From the NCBI GenBank assembly GCA_031296115.1, contig JARLGI010000002.1, positions 1 to 48,285 on the forward strand: DNA of 48,285 nucleotides. The letters are read 5' to 3'. The notes under the pieces were generated by a model. The model saw only the letters and a list, made by a program, of their open reading frames with translations, searched no databases and was not told where the DNA came from. Shown piece by piece: positions 44,994-48,285 of this stretch. Numbering within the stretch: the first letter of the stretch is position 1; each line of letters opens with the position of its first letter. The DNA comes from Acidobacteriota bacterium. GTDB lineage: Bacteria > Acidobacteriota > Terriglobia > Terriglobales > Acidobacteriaceae. Position numbers and translations under genes: made by a program.

Positions 44994-45851
44994 TTAAACG
45001 AACACGACTGTCTTGTTCTTGTAGACCAGGATGCGGTTTTCCAGATGCCAGCGCACAGCACGCGAGAGCACGAGTTTCTCCAGGTCGCGGCCTTTGAACA
45101 ACATGTCCTCGACCGTGTCGCGATGGGAGACGCGCACTACATCCTGCTCGATGATTGGTCCATCATCCAGGGTAGCGGTGACGTAGTGGCTGGTCACCCC
45201 AATCAGCTTTACCCCGCGCTCGAAGGCTTGATGATAGGGCTTCGCCCCGACGAAAGCGGGAAGAAACGAATGGTGGATATTGATCATGCGCAACAGGTAT
45301 TGGGCGACGAATTCCGGACTCAGGATCTGCATGTAACGAGCGAGCACGATGAGGTCCACATTCTGCCCGAGCAGTTCAAGCATTTCCCGCTCGGACTCAC
45401 GCTTGTCTTTGGGGCGGGTCAGCAGATGAAACGGGACGTGATGAAAGTCGGCTAGCGGCTTCGCGGTCGGATGATTGCTGATGATCACGACGATCTCACA
45501 GGCCAGTTCGCCGGTGCTGTGCCGGTACAGCAGGTCGGCCAGACAATGACAATAGGAGGAAACCAGGATGGCTACCTTCGGACGGTAGTCCGTCAATGCA
45601 AGGTGGTAATTGATCTGGAAACGTTCGGCCAGCGGCTCGAAATGGTGTTCGAACTCGGAAATTGGAATATCAAACTCGTCCAGATCCCACTCCAGCCTTG
45701 ATAGAAACAAGTCGCGGTCACTATCCAGGTGGTCATCACTGTGCAGGAGGCTGCCGTTGTGTGCCGTCAGGAACTGGGCGATTGCCGTCACCGCACCTTT
45801 GCGTGCGAGGCGCATTGGCGTGCTCAGCAGCAGGACGGCGGTGTGTTTCAT
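44994..45851 (-). CDS. purU: Formyltetrahydrofolate deformylase
   Basis: 285 residues from the ATG at 45851 (MKHTAVLLLSTPM). Hydrolyses 10-formyl-THF to formate and THF, balancing one-carbon pools. An N-terminal ACT-type domain (about 1-80, with 'RKGAVTAIAQFLTAHNGSLLHSDDHLDSDRDLFLSRLEWD') precedes the formyltransferase-fold catalytic domain. That domain carries 'KVAILVSSYCHCLADLLYR', 'ISNHPTAKPLADFHHVPFHLL', 'LILARYMQIL'-like 'LIVLARYMQILSPEFV' and 'INIHHSFLPAFVGAKPYHQAFERGVKLIGVTSHYVTATLDDGPII'. The Asn-His-Asp catalytic set is present. The reading frame is open upstream but not family-like. GCGGGAAA just before the ATG is a weak ribosome site. Confidence 0.94.
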   Translation of the reverse strand: MKHTAVLLLSTPMRLARKGAVTAIAQFLTAHNGSLLHSDDHLDSDRDLFLSRLEWDLDEFDIPISEFEHHFEPLAERFQINYHLALTDYRPKVAILVSSYCHCLADLLYRHSTGELACEIVVIISNHPTAKPLADFHHVPFHLLTRPKDKRESEREMLELLGQNVDLIVLARYMQILSPEFVAQYLLRMINIHHSFLPAFVGAKPYHQAFERGVKLIGVTSHYVTATLDDGPIIEQDVVRVSHRDTVEDMLFKGRDLEKLVLSRAVRWHLENRILVYKNKTVVFV

Positions 45852-46092
45852 TTTCCCGCTTATGATACTGCGCGGGATTGGCAAGGGCCAAAACTCGGTA
45901 GTTTCAGCGCCAAGGCTGCACTGGCCGCCTTCCCGATGAAACGAACTTGTAGGAAGAAAATCTGAGCCGTGTTCTGGGCGAGTGGTCGGCGCTCGGAGAT
46001 AATCCCGCCGCCTGCAGCTTGGAACAAAACAAGCATCGGCGGGCGTGGCCCCAATTTCACTTTCGCCGGTTGATGAACGAGAATTGCGCTGG

Positions 46093-46352
46093 TCAAAAGG
46101 GGTCGCCCGCGTGAATGACCTGGAGGCGGACGGCAAGGCAGGCTTCCAGGCGCAAACACTCCTCGTGCGCTTTGATGAAGGACGTCAGCACGGCAGAGTG
46201 GTCGCTGCCGCCTGCGCGCCGGGCCTGGATGGTGCCGTACAACCGTACCGATCGCTGATAGCGACCGAATGGCGACCTGCTACTTGCGTCATTGACGGCA
46301 AGCGGCGGCTAAGTGCCTCGCCCTGCCGCTCCTGGGTCACGGGAAGAGGCAC
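46093..46352 (-). pseudogene. Small frameshifted gene of unknown function
   Basis: On the minus strand a GTG at 46352 opens MPLPVTQERQGEALSRRL. After a one-base shift near 46300 the sense continues as AVNDASSRSPFGRYQRSV, then RLYGTIQARRAGGSDHSAVL and TSFIKAHEECLRLEACLAVRLQVIHAGDPF, with a stop at 46093. The second part has high GC in third positions and protein-like composition, so I regard it as coding. Full length would be about 86 residues. No family recognised. It lies 240 bases upstream of purU on the same strand. Confidence 0.4.
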
Positions 46353-46512
46353 ATCACCACGAAGACGATGCGGGGGCAGGCTGACACATGTGCCGAGGGT
46401 CTGCTTGGTACATCATCAGGTGGATTTGCGTTCGGCCTAATCCGAGTTCTTTTGCTCGTTACTGGCACTCCTCATCCGTCAGCATCTCATTCTCAGTGGT
46501 TCGTGAATAAAC

Positions 46513-47079
46513 TTAGAAAATGATCTCGTCCGCAGATTTGACGCTGACCGTGTGATCTCCGGCACCAAAACCATCGAGCACGAAGTTGTGGTGGGCAATG
46601 ATATTTGCGGCGGTCAACACTTCGTTGTCTCTCGTAAAGTGGGCATCACCAGCGAGCGTAACGTCGTAACCTACGCTCGTCGCACGTCGGCACGTAGTGT
46701 CCACACAGTACTCGGTCATGCCTCCCACAATGATGAGGTGGGTAATCCCCCTTTTCTCAAGTTCTCGTTGAAGCGTCGTTCCGAAGAACGAGTCCGATTC
46801 TCGCTTCCGGATGACGGGTTCGCCATCGGCTGGCTTGAGCAGTGGGTAAATTTCCCAGCCTTTTGTATGGGTCTCCAGCAGATGCCCTTTTGAGCCGTCA
46901 TGCTGAATGTGGATCACGGGAATTGTCGAAGCGCGTGCTTTCGCTAGGAGGGTTCTGATTCTGGGCAGAACACTCCTCTGCACTTCGTCGGGCATTAGTT
47001 TCACCAGCCCGACTTGAGCATCAACAATCAACAATGCCGTCCGAGTCCGGGACGGAAGATGTTCTTCAATACTGGTCAT
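46513..47079 (-). CDS. Cysteine hydrolase, isochorismatase-like fold
   Basis: 188 residues from the ATG at 47079. The catalytic triad is D20 ('[10 protein letters not shown]'), K92 ('[13 protein letters not shown]') and C125 ('[12 protein letters not shown]'), the last following the cis-peptide GGM turn. The family includes nicotinamidases, isochorismatases and N-carbamoyl hydrolases. The acidic metal-site residues of nicotinamidase are not evident, so the substrate stays open. There is no ribosome site ahead of the ATG, and the gene appears monocistronic. Confidence 0.88.
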   Translation of the reverse strand: MTSIEEHLPSRTRTALLIVDAQVGLVKLMPDEVQRSVLPRIRTLLAKARASTIPVIHIQHDGSKGHLLETHTKGWEIYPLLKPADGEPVIRKRESDSFFGTTLQRELEKRGITHLIIVGGMTEYCVDTTCRRATSVGYDVTLAGDAHFTRDNEVLTAANIIAHHNFVLDGFGAGDHTVSVKSADEIIF

Positions 47080-47114
47080 CGACAAAATTGTAAATCGTGA
47101 TCGCTTGCAGCCCA

Positions 47115-47260
47115 TCAATCGGCCACGGCCACAAACCGATTGATCTGCGTGTCCTTAAGCTGCACGACCTGATACCCCTCGCATGCCAGTTGCAAACCAG
47201 CGGCCTCAATTCAGCGGCGAAAACTTCCGTGACTGCAACTCCCGCCAGACCAGCACCGCG
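47115..47260 (-). pseudogene. Fragmentary small coding sequence
   Basis: Minus strand. VTEVFAAELR in one frame joins AAGLQLACEGYQVVQL, then KDTQINRFVAVAD and a stop at 47115, in another, with the shift near 47205. The composition is protein-like, but no start codon or family is identified. It overlaps the end of the small gene at 47393. Confidence 0.28.
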
Positions 47261-47393
47261 AGTGAAGCGAGTCGTGAATGGTCGCCTTCAGCTTCGGACT
47301 GGGCTGAATTGGCTCACCTCGGAGCCGGATGGCCGCAATCAGGGAAGCAGCGATGAGCAGAGCACCACCACGTTGTTTTTCGTCCTCGGGCAT
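47211..47393 (-). CDS. Small protein (about 60 residues), 3' part possibly frameshifted
   Basis: The ATG at 47393 opens MPEDEKQRGGALLIAASLIA, then AIRLRGEPIQPSPKLKATIHDS: a short hydrophobic segment and a basic stretch. In the same frame the end is Cys/Ser-rich (HSRCWSGGSCSHGSFRR), unlike the start. One base out of frame it reads ASLAVLVWRELQSRKFSPLN with a stop at 47206, which looks more natural. A single-base indel near 47265 is likely. Family unknown. Confidence 0.42.
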   Translation of the reverse strand: MPEDEKQRGGALLIAASLIAAIRLRGEPIQPSPKLKATIHDSLHSRCWSGGSCSHGSFRR

Positions 47394-47399
47394 GCGAAA

Positions 47400-48170
47400 C
47401 AGTATAGGCGAATAAAAGGCGAATATCAAGACGACGGTCACTTGATTTGCTAGAAAACATAATGAGAAAATGAATGTAGGTAGACGGACGCAAGTCCGCG
47501 CATCGCGCACCTCTTCAGAGTCGGCCTCCCATTTTTCAACCTCGCATTGCGTCGTCACCGATGTAGTCAAGCTGTATCGAGTTAACGGACACCTTGCTGA
47601 TTCGCCAGTTCCCGATAGCGAGCAGCATTCAAGATCGACCTCAAGCCGGCCGACCATGCGGATACTGAATCGGTTACTGTTCACAAGGGCCTGTGCTGAT
47701 CTCAAAAAGGTAACAAGAATGGAAACGCGACGGTCGGGTTGGTTGCCTCACCAATCCATAGTTCACGAAAAGACCCATCCCAGAACGGCAATCTTGCTGT
47801 GCCATTGGCGGAATCTTTTTTCAGTCTGAGCGCTCCCGATGCTCGCCCGATTGGATGTTCGGGGGCCTACCCCCTCCCCTCAATTTCGCGGTCATGCGAG
47901 CGTCGCTTCGCTCCGACTGCTGTGCGTGGGGCGATCAGCAATGCTCGTCCCCACTGCGATCGGCTTAAACCCCCTCGACCTCTGCAAACACCGCCGAAGT
48001 GATTTTAGCTTCCTCAATCTGGATGAAATCTCGGTGAAGGAGTGAACTCAGTAGAGTTCGAATGGAGGTGAAACTTGGTTTCGCTCGTGTCTTTGGTGGC
48101 ATAGAACTGTCACAACCCTGCGTGACGAACGGCGCAACGCGCAAGCACCACCACTCCACTAGCACTTAGG
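47400..48170. other. Spacer with no supported gene
   Basis: About 770 bases with lower GC in the first half. Overlapping open frames on both strands have no ribosome sites, mixed codon use and no recognisable domains. Confidence 0.4.
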
Positions 48171-48176
48171 TGGGGA

Positions 48177-48205
48177 TTGTGTTCTATCGCAACTATACAT
48201 ATCAT
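48177..48205 (+). promoter_or_regulatory. Candidate promoter for the gene at the right edge
   Basis: TTGTGT (48177-48182), 17-base spacer, TATCAT (48200-48205), with an overlapping AT-rich TATACAT. The leader would be about 48 bases. Confidence 0.4.
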
Positions 48206-48260
48206 GCTCGCCAAAGTTCCACTTCCGTCCCAGTTGAATCCATCGCCAGGAGAGCAAAAA

Positions 48261-48285
48261 ATGAGCAAGGGAGTAGTAGTGTTAC
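48261..48285 (+). CDS. Start of a gene truncated by the right window edge
   Basis: The ATG follows AGGAGAG at six bases and opens MSKGVVVL before the sequence ends. Product cannot be told. Confidence 0.6.

Noticed and set aside
47470..47829. 119-codon plus-strand frame near the right end
   Set aside because: No ribosome site, mixed codon use and no recognisable sequence; competing frames on the other strand.

Overview
The window is a GC-rich (about 60% by eye) bacterial chromosome segment of housekeeping and hypothetical genes. I see no rRNA, tRNA, transposase, integrase, phage gene or CRISPR array. A menaquinone-type UbiE, a Bacillus-style three-gene succinate dehydrogenase, a very long isocitrate lyase, abundant short intergenic palindromes built as stem-TGAA/TTCA/TTTA-stem, and tiny Lys/Ala-rich peptides together suggest an aerobic heterotroph of the Acidobacteriota (Terriglobia-like). 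This assignment is inference, not proven by any marker gene here.

Layout, left to right. 1-2.1 kb: a frameshifted gene at the edge, a DUF4097 secreted protein, then repeat-rich spacer. 2.1-7.4 kb: a SAM methyltransferase, a small zinc-ribbon protein, an APC permease and leuS. 7.4-8.45 kb: mostly empty, with two possible tiny membrane ORFs. 8.45-12 kb: aroF (DAHP synthase) coupled to a YVTN-propeller lipoprotein, then murB. 12-13.9 kb: a Fur-family regulator followed by an amidase. 13.9-17.7 kb: sdhC-sdhA-sdhB, with palindromic repeats between the genes. 17.9-21.8 kb: two tandem PYROXD2/phytoene-desaturase-like flavoproteins and rdgB. 21.9-23.9 kb: thiolase and a divergent CPBP protease. 24.0-24.2 kb: a compact unit encoding a 17-residue Lys/Ala peptide. 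24.2-29.8 kb: a small membrane protein, aroB, ubiE and a UvrD-type helicase-nuclease, all on the minus strand. 29.9-36.5 kb: nadB, a discrete short transcript with a strong terminator, a two-gene secreted module (DUF3142-like plus a 799-residue protein) and an MFS transporter. 36.7-44.0 kb: a frameshifted cfa, the long aceA, a Tat-exported amidase and an unknown 377-residue protein. 44.3-48.3 kb: a double-ACT protein, purU, an isochorismatase-fold hydrolase, and broken or very small genes. The first codons of another gene lie at the right edge.

Metabolic threads are the shikimate to chorismate to menaquinone route (aroF, aroB, ubiE), respiration and the TCA/glyoxylate node (sdhCAB, aceA, thiolase), and NAD and one-carbon metabolism (nadB, purU). 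The sdhC and aceA promoter regions both carry GTGA-N6-TCAC palindromes of the Crp/Fnr type, which would link succinate oxidation and the glyoxylate shunt under one regulator.

Several genes look broken by single-base indels (near 110, 259, 37060, 42870, 46300 and 47265). Either pseudogenes are frequent here or the assembly keeps uncorrected indel errors, so small-gene calls should be read with that in mind.
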